From Haliscomenobacter sp040401995 (GTDB lineage Bacteria; Bacteroidota; Bacteroidia; Chitinophagales; Saprospiraceae), in NCBI GenBank assembly GCA_040401995.1, contig JBBANM010000021.1, positions 16,086 to 80,085 on the forward strand: a DNA stretch of 64,000 nt. Reading direction: 5' to 3'. The notes below the pieces were generated by a model. That model was not told the DNA's origin. It searched no databases and worked only from the letters and a program-made list of their open reading frames with translations. Of this stretch, positions 8,948 to 17,271 are shown piece after piece. Position numbers and translations under genes: made by a program. Each line of letters starts with the position of its first letter. Within the stretch, counting starts at the first letter, position 1.

Positions 8948-9766
8948 ATGGAAGATACCAATCAAAAAGTAAGCGCATTTATGAGCTTCATCCAAGCCTT
9001 CACACCAAAGTTGATCGGTGCATTGATCGTTCTTTTTATCGGATTGTGGATTGTCAACATCATTGTCAGAATGATGAAGCAACGCATGGAAAAAACCAAA
9101 GTTGACGAAAGTCTTCAGCCATTCCTGTTGAGCTTGGTCAATGTATTGCTCAAAATTATGGTGGTATTTAGTGCTGCAGGCATTGTAGGCATTCAAACCA
9201 CCTCGTTTGTAGCCATGCTTGGCGCCGCTGGTTTAGCGGTAGGTTTGGCCCTGCAGGGTAGCTTGAGCAACTTTGCTTCGGGCGTGCTGATTTTGTTGTT
9301 CCGGCCTTACCGCGTTGGTGACATCATCACGGTTGGCGGTTTTTCTGGTACGGTGAAAGAAATCCAGATTTTCACTACCATCTTAGCGACCGTAGACAAC
9401 CGCATGATCATTATCCCCAATTCGGCGATCACCAGCGGACCTATTGAAAACACGACGGCTTATACCGAACGCGTTGTCGAAGTTTTGGTGCCAATCGATC
9501 CTACCCAAGAAATGGGTAAAGTACGCGAGATCATCGAAACGGTAGGTAAAACTGTTCCCGGTTATGTGGATGGTTTAGGAATTACTTCTCCGGTAGTAGA
9601 CGTGAAACCAACTGCAGTGACATTGGCGGCCAGAGTTTGGGTAAAACCGTTGCTTTATCTTGATGCTCAAGCGTTTTATAAAGAAGCGCTAAAAAATGCG
9701 CTCCAAGAAGCAGGCATCGATGGCGAACACGAACCAGTGATGGAGATAAAATTGGTGCAGCAGTAA
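8948..9766 (+). CDS. small-conductance mechanosensitive channel, MscS family
   Basis: A 272-residue inner-membrane channel that releases osmolytes on hypo-osmotic shock. Three transmembrane helices are visible: about residues 19-40, 60-82 and the pore helix, rich in Gly and Ala, around AMLGAAGLAVGLALQGSLSN. The conserved beta-domain signature FRPYRVGDIITVGGFSGTVKEI follows, then IIPNSAITSGPIEN. The length is like E. coli MscS, not the larger MscK type. A TATTTTTG box at 8889-8896 could be its -7 element, but no TTG is at the right distance. A strong terminator follows, so it is probably a single-gene unit. Confidence 0.93.
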   Translation: MEDTNQKVSAFMSFIQAFTPKLIGALIVLFIGLWIVNIIVRMMKQRMEKTKVDESLQPFLLSLVNVLLKIMVVFSAAGIVGIQTTSFVAMLGAAGLAVGLALQGSLSNFASGVLILLFRPYRVGDIITVGGFSGTVKEIQIFTTILATVDNRMIIIPNSAITSGPIENTTAYTERVVEVLVPIDPTQEMGKVREIIETVGKTVPGYVDGLGITSPVVDVKPTAVTLAARVWVKPLLYLDAQAFYKEALKNALQEAGIDGEHEPVMEIKLVQQ

Positions 9767-9794
9767 TTTTGCGTCAATTCAAAAGAATATAAAT

Positions 9795-9837
9795 GATAGC
9801 CTTGTTGATGTTTTGGTCGACAAGGCTATCTTTTTTT
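9795..9837 (+). terminator. intrinsic terminator after the MscS gene
   Basis: GATAGCCTTGT (9795-9805) pairs with ACAAGGCTATC (9820-9830) and is followed by T7. Confidence 0.85.
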
Positions 9838-9904
9838 AAAATAATCCTCCTTCGCGAAACTTATCCGCGCTGGGAATGGTTCAGGGCAAAAAATCAAAAG
9901 ACTT

Positions 9905-11698
9905 ATGTGGAACGCAATTGCCAGCAACCCCTACATTTCGATGCTCCTGACATCGTGGAAATATGCCTACCAAGAACGTCCCCGCTATGTCTTAATTTAC
10001 TTGATGTTTGGCGCGAGCAACGTCATCGATGCGCTCCAGCCTTTGATTTGGGGATGGCTGATCAATGAATTGCAACAAAAAGGCGCCAAAGTGCTACAAT
10101 CGGCATGGATTTACATCGCGCTTTACATGATCATCCACTTGAGTAGCTGGTTTTTTCATGGCATAGGGCGCATCATGGAGCGCAAATTGGCCTTCAACAT
10201 CAGCCGCAATTTTTTACAGGAACTGTACCACAAAACCTTGCATTTGCCCGTGAAGTGGCATCAAGACAACCACAGCGGCGCAACCATCAACCGGGTTCGA
10301 AAAGCATATGATGCTCTCAAAGAGTTTTTTGAAAACGGGTTTATGTACATCAATGCCTTGGCTAAATTTGGCTTCTCCTTTATTGCCATGTTGTATTTTT
10401 CCCCTTTATACGGCAGTATCGCCATCGCTTTGGGCTTTTTTGCCATTTTTTTGATCGTCCAATTTGATAAGCCTTTCATCAAAGCCTTAGAAGAAACCAA
10501 CGAAAAAGAGCACGCCGTATCGTCCAATTTATTTGATAGTCTTTCCAATATCATCACGGTCATTACCCTGCGGCTTGAAAAACGCATGGAGTCGGGGTTG
10601 ATGCAAAAAATTCAAGATATATTTCAACCCTTTCGGCGCAAAATCCTGATCAATGAATGGAAATGGTTTTTTGTCGATTTGGTAGTCGCCCTGATTTATT
10701 GCACCATCTTGGGCGGGTATATCCATCAAACCTACGTGCCAGGACAGATGTTTTTGGTGGGCGGATTGATAACGCTGATCATGTTTGTGGAGCGTTTTAC
10801 CAGCGTATTCCACGACATTGCCTGGCAATACACTCAGATTGTCAGTTTCCATACCAATGTTCAAACAGCCAGCAACATCACCGATGCCTATGACCGCTGG
10901 CATTTGCCGGAGTCGACTGAAAAATTGCCCAAAAATTGGAAAAGCATCCACCTTAAGCACCTCAATTTTCAACATGAATTGGACGAGACGCCTGCTGAAA
11001 ACACCTTTCGCCCGGGCTTAAACGATTTGGAGATCGAGTTTGCGCGCGGGCGCAAAGTGGCATTGATTGGCGAAAGTGGTAGCGGGAAGAGCACTTTATT
11101 GACTTTACTACGCGGTTTGTACCCGCCACAAGAAGGCATCGAAGTATGGGTGGATGGCGAACGTCGCAATAACCTGGATCTAATTTCTAGTCATGTTACC
11201 CTTTTTCCGCAAGAGCCAGAGATCTTCGAGAATACCATTGAGTACAATATCACTTTAGGGTTGCCCTTTTCCGCTACTGAGATTGAACATGTTTGCGATA
11301 CCGCGCATTTTGCCGAAGTAGTACAACAATTACCGGCAGGGTTGGCCTCCAACATCCGTGAAAAAGGAGTGAATTTATCAGGGGGGCAAAAACAGCGATT
11401 GGCATTGGCGCGCGGCGTATTGGCGGCGCGGGATAGCGATATCGTGTTGCTCGATGAACCTACCAGCAGCGTGGATCCCAAAACAGAGATGTTGATTTAC
11501 GAAAAAATGTTTGCCGAGTTTTCGGAAAAAGCAGTACTCTCTTCCTTACACCGCTTGCACTTGTTGACGTTTTTTGACTATGTCTACATTCTCCAAGACG
11601 GCAAAGTAGTAGATCAAGGTACTTTTGAATACTTGCGGCACAATAGCCCTATTTTTCAAGACATGTGGAAGCATCAAGAAGAAGCAATCGTATCTTGA
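9905..11698 (+). CDS. ABC exporter, fused permease and ATPase
   Basis: A 597-residue half-transporter that should work as a homodimer. The first 330 or so residues hold six membrane helices of the type I exporter fold. The ATPase domain shows Walker A GESGSGKST, the signature LSGGQKQRLALARG, Walker B DIVLLDEPTSSVDP and an H-loop in SSLHRL. Substrate is unknown: the neighbours give no clue and there is no C39 or lipid A motif. Start ATG 9905. The stop TGA at 11696-11698 is directly followed by the arm of a long palindromic element. Confidence 0.9.
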   Translation: MWNAIASNPYISMLLTSWKYAYQERPRYVLIYLMFGASNVIDALQPLIWGWLINELQQKGAKVLQSAWIYIALYMIIHLSSWFFHGIGRIMERKLAFNISRNFLQELYHKTLHLPVKWHQDNHSGATINRVRKAYDALKEFFENGFMYINALAKFGFSFIAMLYFSPLYGSIAIALGFFAIFLIVQFDKPFIKALEETNEKEHAVSSNLFDSLSNIITVITLRLEKRMESGLMQKIQDIFQPFRRKILINEWKWFFVDLVVALIYCTILGGYIHQTYVPGQMFLVGGLITLIMFVERFTSVFHDIAWQYTQIVSFHTNVQTASNITDAYDRWHLPESTEKLPKNWKSIHLKHLNFQHELDETPAENTFRPGLNDLEIEFARGRKVALIGESGSGKSTLLTLLRGLYPPQEGIEVWVDGERRNNLDLISSHVTLFPQEPEIFENTIEYNITLGLPFSATEIEHVCDTAHFAEVVQQLPAGLASNIREKGVNLSGGQKQRLALARGVLAARDSDIVLLDEPTSSVDPKTEMLIYEKMFAEFSEKAVLSSLHRLHLLTFFDYVYILQDGKVVDQGTFEYLRHNSPIFQDMWKHQEEAIVS

Positions 11699-11699
11699 T

Positions 11700-11860
11700 A
11701 TACTTCCCTCGGGATGGAAAGGTGAAATTTTGGCGAATTTATTTTTTTGACCTGCGAGGCGCAAAGCGCAGGCATAGCCAAAGCTACCGCGAGCATTTGC
11801 AACGCGGCAGGACGAAAAAAGAAAGAGACAAAAATCACCTGGTCATCCCGAGGGAAGTAT
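11700..11860. repeat. long-hairpin intergenic element, family C
   Basis: Outer arms ATACTTCCCTCGGGATG (11700-11716) and CATCCCGAGGGAAGTAT (11844-11860) are perfect complements, and pairing continues inward with bulges. The asymmetric core seen in the other long-hairpin elements is present: GAGGCGCAAAG at 11756-11766 on the left arm and CATTTGCAACG at 11794-11804 on the right. It starts one base after the ABC exporter stop codon and overlaps the 3' end of pgeF. Confidence 0.8.
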
Positions 11861-12608
11861 AACCGATCACATTGATCATGCGGCCGGTAAGCCCTTTTTC
11901 TTTGCGGTAAGAAAAATAGACGTCATTGTGCAAAACGGTTGAAAAAGGCGATACTTCAATTTGGCTGCTCGGGATCCCCGTTTCCAGCAAGTAATCGCGG
12001 TTGGCTGCTTTGAGGTCGATAAAAAACTTTTGACGATCGGTATCCCAGCGTTTGTAGGGGTTTGAAAAATGATCGGCAACATCGGCGTCTACTTCAAATG
12101 AGCATTCATCAATGCAAGTACCCACGTAGGCCAAGCAATTTTCGGGGTTTGATCCGTATTGAGATTGCATCATCAATACCGTTTTTCGAACCAAGCCGGC
12201 AATGGTTCCCTTCCAACCAGCGTGGATGCCCGCAACCACTCTATTTATGGGATCAGCTACCAAGATGGGCGTACAATCGGCCACTGTTACGGCCAAAAAA
12301 ATTCCTGGTTGCGCCGTGATCAACGCATCAAACCCATCGTAGCGACCGGGCTTTTCAATCAGTAAAATATCGTCGCCATGTACTTGATGGGCGCTGGCCG
12401 ATTGTTCTAGCGGAATGTCTAGACTTTGAAAAAAAATTTGTCGGTTTTTTTCAATTTTTTGCAGGTCATCAGTCGTAGAAAGACCAAGATTAAGACTTTC
12501 AAAAGGGGGCAGGCTTACGCCGCCATGGCGGGTACTTTCAGCAGCAACTAGACCCGATTGGGAAGTAAAAATCGGAATACGGCGATGACTAGGATGGGTA
12601 GCGAGCAT
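11835..12608 (-). CDS. pgeF: PgeF/YfiH family multicopper-like purine nucleoside phosphorylase
   Basis: Family members (formerly called laccase-domain or polyphenol oxidase) phosphorolyse adenosine and inosine; E. coli YfiH has also been linked to peptidoglycan precursor editing. The 257-residue product has the diagnostic motifs SAHQVHGDD, VADCTPILV, GIHAGWKGT and CIDECSFEVD, which supply the zinc His and Cys ligands. Start ATG 12606-12608; an upstream TTG extension of 11 residues looks spurious. The last eight codons (YTSLGMTR) and the stop lie inside the right arm of the long-hairpin element at 11700-11860, so the C-terminus has probably been rewritten by that element. Confidence 0.92.
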   Translation of the reverse strand: MLATHPSHRRIPIFTSQSGLVAAESTRHGGVSLPPFESLNLGLSTTDDLQKIEKNRQIFFQSLDIPLEQSASAHQVHGDDILLIEKPGRYDGFDALITAQPGIFLAVTVADCTPILVADPINRVVAGIHAGWKGTIAGLVRKTVLMMQSQYGSNPENCLAYVGTCIDECSFEVDADVADHFSNPYKRWDTDRQKFFIDLKAANRDYLLETGIPSSQIEVSPFSTVLHNDVYFSYRKEKGLTGRMINVIGYTSLGMTR

Positions 12609-12657
12609 ATTTGAATGGGAATTTTTTTGCGAAAATATCAATTTCTTCGGGCTAAAT

Positions 12658-12845
12658 TTAGAGCTTGTTCAGGATTCTGGTTCGATAGCGAAAATGAGCA
12701 AAAATTTGCACCAATGAGGCGCAAAAAGTGGAGTGTATCCCGACTTTGTCGAGGACAGGTCAGCGCTACATGAGCATTTTTGTAACGAAATTGGGGTGAA
12801 TTTTGGCCATTTGTAGCTCGAAGCAGAATTCTGAACAAGCTCTTA
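12658..12845. repeat. long-hairpin intergenic element, family A, copy 1
   Basis: The arms begin AGAGCTTGTTCAG (12660-12672) and end CTGAACAAGCTCT (12831-12843). The whole 188 bases can fold into one long imperfect hairpin. The core shows GAGGCGCAAAAA (12716-12727) on the left and TTTTTGTAACG (12777-12787) on the right. Clearly homologous to 51876-52041, with an extra segment of about 20 bases near the apex. It fills nearly all of the gap between pgeF and the next gene, which are divergent. Confidence 0.85.
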
Positions 12846-12864
12846 GCGTTAGAATACTTAGATC

Positions 12865-13536
12865 ATGCACGAATTAAGCACGGAGCTATTTGACTTCAAC
12901 CATACACTTACGGCCGATTTATTTCGGCAGGTACACTACCCTTGGGAGGTATTGCCGCTCATTGCCTCTTTTTTGCCAAAGTTGGCCGCTCAATTGGGCG
13001 ACGCGTACACCGAAATTGCTCCTGGCGTCTGGGTTGGCGAAGGAACCTACATCGAAAAAACGGCGCTGATCATGGGGCCGGCAATTATCGGCAGAGGTTG
13101 TCAGATTAGGCATTCTGCATTTATTCGGGATAACGTAATTTTGGGTGATGGGGTGGTGGTTGGTAACTCAACAGAAGTGAAAAATGCCATTCTATTTGAC
13201 CATGCCCAGGCGCCCCATTTCAATTACATCGGTGATTCGGTATTGGGTAGTGGCGCGCATTTGGGGGCAGGGGCAATTTTATCCAATTTCAAAGCAACGG
13301 GCGATGAAATCCATGTGCAAATGGATGGTCAAAAAATGGGTAGCGGCTTAAAGAAATTCGGCGCGCTTTTAGGGGGTAGGGTAGAAGTGGGTAGTAATGC
13401 CGTCTTGTATCCGGGCACGATTGTTGGGGCCCACAGCATCATTTATCCATTGTGTAGTGTACGAGGAACCATCCCTTCGAAGCAGATATTGAAAAACGAT
13501 GGTGAATTGTACCCGATGCGCGACAGTAAGGAGTAG
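12865..13536 (+). CDS. left-handed beta-helix (hexapeptide repeat) acyltransferase-like protein
   Basis: A 223-residue protein built largely of hexapeptide repeats, seen as recurring I/V-G-x-G units: VWVGEGTYIEKTALIMGPA, CQIRHSAFIRDNVILGDG, SVLGSGAHLGAGAILSNF. It resembles the C-terminal half of GlmU-type UDP-GlcNAc pyrophosphorylases but has no N-terminal nucleotidyltransferase domain, so it cannot be a complete GlmU. A sugar-nucleotide acetyltransferase or a regulatory trimer is plausible. It lies upstream of the rplM promoter and appears to be its own unit. Confidence 0.8.
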   Translation: MHELSTELFDFNHTLTADLFRQVHYPWEVLPLIASFLPKLAAQLGDAYTEIAPGVWVGEGTYIEKTALIMGPAIIGRGCQIRHSAFIRDNVILGDGVVVGNSTEVKNAILFDHAQAPHFNYIGDSVLGSGAHLGAGAILSNFKATGDEIHVQMDGQKMGSGLKKFGALLGGRVEVGSNAVLYPGTIVGAHSIIYPLCSVRGTIPSKQILKNDGELYPMRDSKE

Positions 13537-13659
13537 TTATTTCTACAACTTCAAGTCATCCTCAGCAACAGGCAATCAACGACTTACAAAGCAAGTCAAA
13601 ATTTTGCCTGTTTTTCAAGCTATTACGCGTTCTTTTCTTCAATTTTTTTTGAACAAAGC

Positions 13660-13690
13660 TTGTTTATTTCCAAAAAGCGCTCTACTTTTG
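13660..13690 (+). promoter_or_regulatory. Bacteroidota-type promoter of the rplM operon
   Basis: TTG at 13660-13662, a spacer of exactly 20 bases, then TACTTTTG at 13683-13690. This matches the TTG-N20-TAnnTTTG consensus. Transcription should start near 13697, giving a leader of about 80 bases before the GTG start of rplM, long enough for ribosomal-protein autoregulation, though I see no known motif. Confidence 0.75.
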
Positions 13691-13779
13691 CACTGCTTTG
13701 TTGAGAAGCATGGATTAAGGCCGTGAAGATCAAGAGAGAAAAAATCCTTTTATTTTTTTACAACAAAAAACAACATCAA

Positions 13780-14223
13780 GTGGATACGTTGAGCTATAGA
13801 ACGGTTCATGCGAACAAGGCTACGGTGGAGCGCAAATGGTATATCATTGATGCCGATGGAGAAATCGTTGGTCGACTATGTACGCGCATTGCTTCAGTTT
13901 TGCGTGGCAAGCATAAACCATCTTACACTACTCACTTCGACGCAGGTGATTTCATTATTGTAATCAACGCCGATAAGGTTCGCTTTACCGGTAACAAGTG
14001 GTCGAACAAAGAATACCAGACTTATTCAGGTTACCCTGGAGGTCAGAAGTCGGCAACGGCTAAAGAACTTTTGGTGAAAAAGCCAAATGACATCATTGAA
14101 AAGGCGGTAAGAGGCATGTTGCCAAAAAACCGTTTGGGTCGGGCAATGATCAAGAAATTGCACATTTACACTGGCGCTGAGCATCCACATGCTGCACAGC
14201 AACCCGAACCATTCAACTTTTAA
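13780..14223 (+). CDS. rplM: 50S ribosomal protein L13
   Basis: Large-subunit protein, 147 residues. ERKWYIIDADGEIVGRLCTRIA and the core KHKPSYTTHFDAGDFIIVINA are typical, as is GMLPKNRLGRAMIKKLHIYTG. I set the start at GTG 13780-13782 because it gives MDTLSYRTVHANKATV, which matches the usual Bacteroidota N-terminus (MDTLSYKT). A start at the earlier GTG 13723 would add 19 lysine-rich residues not expected in L13. First gene of the rplM-rpsI-rpsB-tsf unit. Confidence 0.95.
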   Translation: MDTLSYRTVHANKATVERKWYIIDADGEIVGRLCTRIASVLRGKHKPSYTTHFDAGDFIIVINADKVRFTGNKWSNKEYQTYSGYPGGQKSATAKELLVKKPNDIIEKAVRGMLPKNRLGRAMIKKLHIYTGAEHPHAAQQPEPFNF

Positions 14224-14271
14224 TTCATTGATTAAACTGTTCGTCTGGAACGAACGCAAAATATCTTTGGG

Positions 14272-14667
14272 ATGAGTACTACGGAACAAATAAATGCAAC
14301 CGGTAGAAGAAAATCGTCCGTAGCCCGGGTTTACCTCAAGAAAGGCGAAGGCAAGATTGTGGTAAATGGCAAGGATTACAAAGAATACTTCCCGCAGAAC
14401 CACGTACAAATTTCAGTTGTTGCTCCTTTTGAGATCATCGAAGCGATGAACATTTACGATGTTAAAGTAAATGTTGCTGGCGGTGGTTACAAGGGTCAGG
14501 CCGAAGCAGTACGCATGGGCATTTCTCGCTGTTTGGTACAGCTGAATGAAGATTTCCGCAAACCGTTGAAGGAACAAAAATTCCTTACTCGGGATTCGCG
14601 TGAAGTGGAACGTAAAAAGTATGGTAAACCAAAAGCCAGAAAGAGCTTCCAGTTCAGCAAGCGTTAA
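14272..14667 (+). CDS. rpsI: 30S ribosomal protein S9
   Basis: Small-subunit protein, 131 residues, whose C-terminal tail contacts tRNA in the P site. INATGRRKSSVARVYLKKGEG near the start, the central NVAGGGYKGQAEAVRMGISR and the basic end KKYGKPKARKSFQFSKR with the terminal KR are all as expected. It follows rplM by 48 bases, the near-universal order. Confidence 0.97.
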   Translation: MSTTEQINATGRRKSSVARVYLKKGEGKIVVNGKDYKEYFPQNHVQISVVAPFEIIEAMNIYDVKVNVAGGGYKGQAEAVRMGISRCLVQLNEDFRKPLKEQKFLTRDSREVERKKYGKPKARKSFQFSKR

Positions 14668-14712
14668 TCTTGATGTGTTGCAAGTATTCTTAATTTTTTC
14701 AATTTAAGGAAA

Positions 14713-15432
14713 ATGACAAAGCCTACTTATAAAGAATTACTGGATGCCGGCGTTCACTTCGGTCACTTAAAAAAGAAGTGGAACCCCAAGATGTCTCCTT
14801 ATATCTTCATGGAGCGCAAAGGCATTCACATCATCGATTTGAACCGCACCGTAGAGTGCATGGATCGCGCGGCTAACGCGATGCGTCAGTTGGCAAAATC
14901 AGGTAAAAAAGTAATGTTCGTTGCTACCAAAAAACAAGCACGCGATATTATCGCCGAAGCTGCACGCAGCGTAGGTATGCCGTTTATCGCTGATCGTTGG
15001 TTAGGTGGTATGATGACCAACTTTGCAACGATTCGCCGTTCGGTGAAGAAAATGCAAAACATTGAAAAAATGTTGGGCGACGGTACTTTGACCAGCGTAA
15101 CCAAAAAAGAACGTCTTACCTTGAGTCGGGAGCGTGAAAAATTGGATAAAGTATTGGGCGGTATCACCAACCTCAATCGTTTGCCTGCTGCTATTTTTGT
15201 AGTAGATATTCAACACGAGCACATTGCCATCGCTGAAGCTCAGAAATTGGGCATTCGTACTTTTGGCATCGTGGATACCAACTCGGATCCAAATCAGGTG
15301 GATTACCCCATCCCTGGAAACGACGACGCTTCTAAATCAATCAAAATCATCACTGATTACATGGTTCAAGCCATTCAGGCTGGTTTAGAAGAACGTAAAT
15401 CTGTTAAGACTGAGCAGGAATCTGCTCAGTAA
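14713..15432 (+). CDS. rpsB: 30S ribosomal protein S2
   Basis: Small-subunit protein, 239 residues. Diagnostic segments are LLDAGVHFGHLKKKWNPKM, the RWLGGMMTNFATIRRSV loop and the GIVDTNSDPNQVDYPIPGND strand near residue 190. The spacing to rpsI (45 bases) and tsf (71 bases) supports one operon. Confidence 0.97.
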   Translation: MTKPTYKELLDAGVHFGHLKKKWNPKMSPYIFMERKGIHIIDLNRTVECMDRAANAMRQLAKSGKKVMFVATKKQARDIIAEAARSVGMPFIADRWLGGMMTNFATIRRSVKKMQNIEKMLGDGTLTSVTKKERLTLSREREKLDKVLGGITNLNRLPAAIFVVDIQHEHIAIAEAQKLGIRTFGIVDTNSDPNQVDYPIPGNDDASKSIKIITDYMVQAIQAGLEERKSVKTEQESAQ

Positions 15433-15503
15433 TTAATGGAACTTGCTAGGGACATTTTGATCAATAGCTACTATTTATAAAATACCAAAACGTAGGAGTT
15501 CAA

Positions 15504-16340
15504 ATGAGTACTACCATTTCAGCCGCTGATGTAAAAAAACTGCGCGACATGACTGGCGCAGGTATGATGGATTGCAAAGGCGCCCTTGGCGAAGCCGAAG
15601 GCGATTTCGAAAAGGCAATTGAAATTCTACGCAAAAAAGGCGAAAAGCTTTCTTTGAAGCGCGCCGATCGCGATGCTACTGAAGGCGTGGTACTGGCACT
15701 GATTAACGACGAGCGTACCCGCGGAATCGTGATCAAAATCAGTTCTGAAACCGACTTCGTTGCTAAAAACGAAAACTTCATTGCCATGACTCGTAAAATT
15801 GCCGAAACTATCTTGGCACATTTTCCGGCTACCAAGGAAGAAGCACTTGCATTGCCATTTGATGGTGAATTGACCATCGGTCAAAAAATCACCGAGCAAG
15901 TGGGCGTTATCGGCGAAAAAATTGAATTGGCCGATTATTCGCATATCGAAGCGCCAATGGTTGCTCCATACATCCACATGGGCAACAAAGCAGGTGTTTT
16001 GATCGGTTTGAGCAAAGCACATAATGACTACTTCGATGCAGGTCGCGATGTGGCCATGCAAGTTGCAGCTATGAATCCAGTGGCTTTGGACAAAGATTTC
16101 GTTGATCCATCGGTTATCGAAAAAGAGATCGAGATCGGTAAAGAGATCGCTCGCAACGAAGGCAAAGCGGAGGAAATGCTTGAAAAGATTGCCCTCGGCA
16201 AATTGAATAAATTCTACAAAGAGAACACTTTGCTCAACCAAGATTTTGTTAAAGACAACAAACAAACGGTGGCAGGTTTCCTCAAAGGATTTGATAAGGA
16301 ATTGACGGTTACTGACTTCAAACACGTGAAGTTGGGTTAA
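15504..16340 (+). CDS. tsf: translation elongation factor Ts
   Basis: Guanine-nucleotide exchange factor for EF-Tu, 278 residues. The UBA-like N-terminus is seen in VKKLRDMTGAGMMDCKGALGEA, and the core has KISSETDFVAKNENF, which carries the EF-Tu-contacting Thr-Asp-Phe-Val. Two dimerisation subdomains follow. A strong terminator after the stop codon ends the ribosomal-protein unit here, so pyrH is transcribed separately or by read-through. Confidence 0.97.
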   Translation: MSTTISAADVKKLRDMTGAGMMDCKGALGEAEGDFEKAIEILRKKGEKLSLKRADRDATEGVVLALINDERTRGIVIKISSETDFVAKNENFIAMTRKIAETILAHFPATKEEALALPFDGELTIGQKITEQVGVIGEKIELADYSHIEAPMVAPYIHMGNKAGVLIGLSKAHNDYFDAGRDVAMQVAAMNPVALDKDFVDPSVIEKEIEIGKEIARNEGKAEEMLEKIALGKLNKFYKENTLLNQDFVKDNKQTVAGFLKGFDKELTVTDFKHVKLG

Positions 16341-16348
16341 TCTCCAGA

Positions 16349-16386
16349 AAGGCGGATCAGGAATTACTTGATTCGCCTTTTTTTTG
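16349..16386 (+). terminator. intrinsic terminator after tsf
   Basis: AAGGCGGATCA (16349-16359) pairs with TGATTCGCCTT (16369-16379) through one G-U pair and runs into T8. Confidence 0.85.
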
Positions 16387-16539
16387 GATTAAAAAACCAA
16401 TACAGCGCTTGGCTCCCAGTTTTTTACACCTATCTCTCGTTCTCTGCTATGCACATTAAATCCACTTCGGATTTTTGATTATTTTGGTAGCCGCGTTCTG
16501 ATGCTTGTTGTTCCATGAATTACTAAAACAAACCATACT

Positions 16540-17253
16540 ATGGCTCTGAAATACAAACGCATCCTTCTCAAACTCAGCGGAGAATCGCTCATGGGCGATC
16601 AGCAATACGGCATCCAATCTGAAATGCTTCACCATTATGCCGATCAAATCAAAGGCTTAATTGACATAGGCGTCCAAGTAGCAGTGGTTATTGGCGGCGG
16701 CAATATCTTTCGCGGATTGCAAGCAGCTAAATCAGGAATAGAACGGGTTCAAGGCGATTACATGGGGATGTTGGCCACCGTAATCAACGGTATGGCACTT
16801 CAAGGCGCATTGGAAAGCCACGGTATTTACACCCGTCTGATCTCGGCCATTGAAATGAAACAAATCGCGGAACCTTACATCCGCCGTCGGGCTATTCGCC
16901 ATTTGGAAAAAGGCCGGGTAGTGATTTTTTCTGCTGGTACTGGTAATCCTTATTTTACCACTGATTCTGCAGCTGCTCTGCGCGCCAATGAAATCAATGC
17001 CGAAATAATTCTTAAAGGTACCCGCGTGGATGGCATCTACACCGCCGACCCTGAAAAAGATCCAACTGCCACCAAGTTTGATACCTTGACTTTTGCCAAA
17101 GTAATCAGTCTTGGTCTAGGCGTAATGGACATGACTGCCTTCACGCTTTGTCAGGAAAATAACCTGCCAATCATCGTTTTTGACATCAACGACAGCACCA
17201 ACCTCAAAAGAATTGTTCGCGGAGAAAATATCGGAACTTTAGTGGAAGGCTAA
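16540..17253 (+). CDS. pyrH: UMP kinase
   Basis: Phosphorylates UMP to UDP in pyrimidine biosynthesis; hexameric, cytoplasmic. The 237-residue product shows RILLKLSGESLMG at the N-terminus, the glycine loop VVIGGGNIFRG, the RAIRHLEKGRVVIFSAGTGNP region and LKGTRVDGIYTADP. Placement after tsf is the common bacterial order. Only 18 bases separate its stop from the opposing sdaA stop. Confidence 0.97.
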   Translation: MALKYKRILLKLSGESLMGDQQYGIQSEMLHHYADQIKGLIDIGVQVAVVIGGGNIFRGLQAAKSGIERVQGDYMGMLATVINGMALQGALESHGIYTRLISAIEMKQIAEPYIRRRAIRHLEKGRVVIFSAGTGNPYFTTDSAAALRANEINAEIILKGTRVDGIYTADPEKDPTATKFDTLTFAKVISLGLGVMDMTAFTLCQENNLPIIVFDINDSTNLKRIVRGENIGTLVEG

Positions 17254-17271
17254 TCCCCTCAAGTCCCGTTG

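Noticed and set aside
9793..10068. Plus-strand frame between the MscS and ABC genes
   Set aside because: Its start lies in the terminator hairpin and most of it overlaps the ABC exporter in another frame.
13723..13779. Upstream GTG start for L13
   Set aside because: It adds 19 Lys-rich residues before the conserved MDTLSYRT-type N-terminus.
15627..16325. 232-codon minus-strand frame opposite tsf
   Set aside because: A long antisense frame over a highly expressed gene with strong codon bias; the product is Phe/Asn/Cys-rich and unlike any family.
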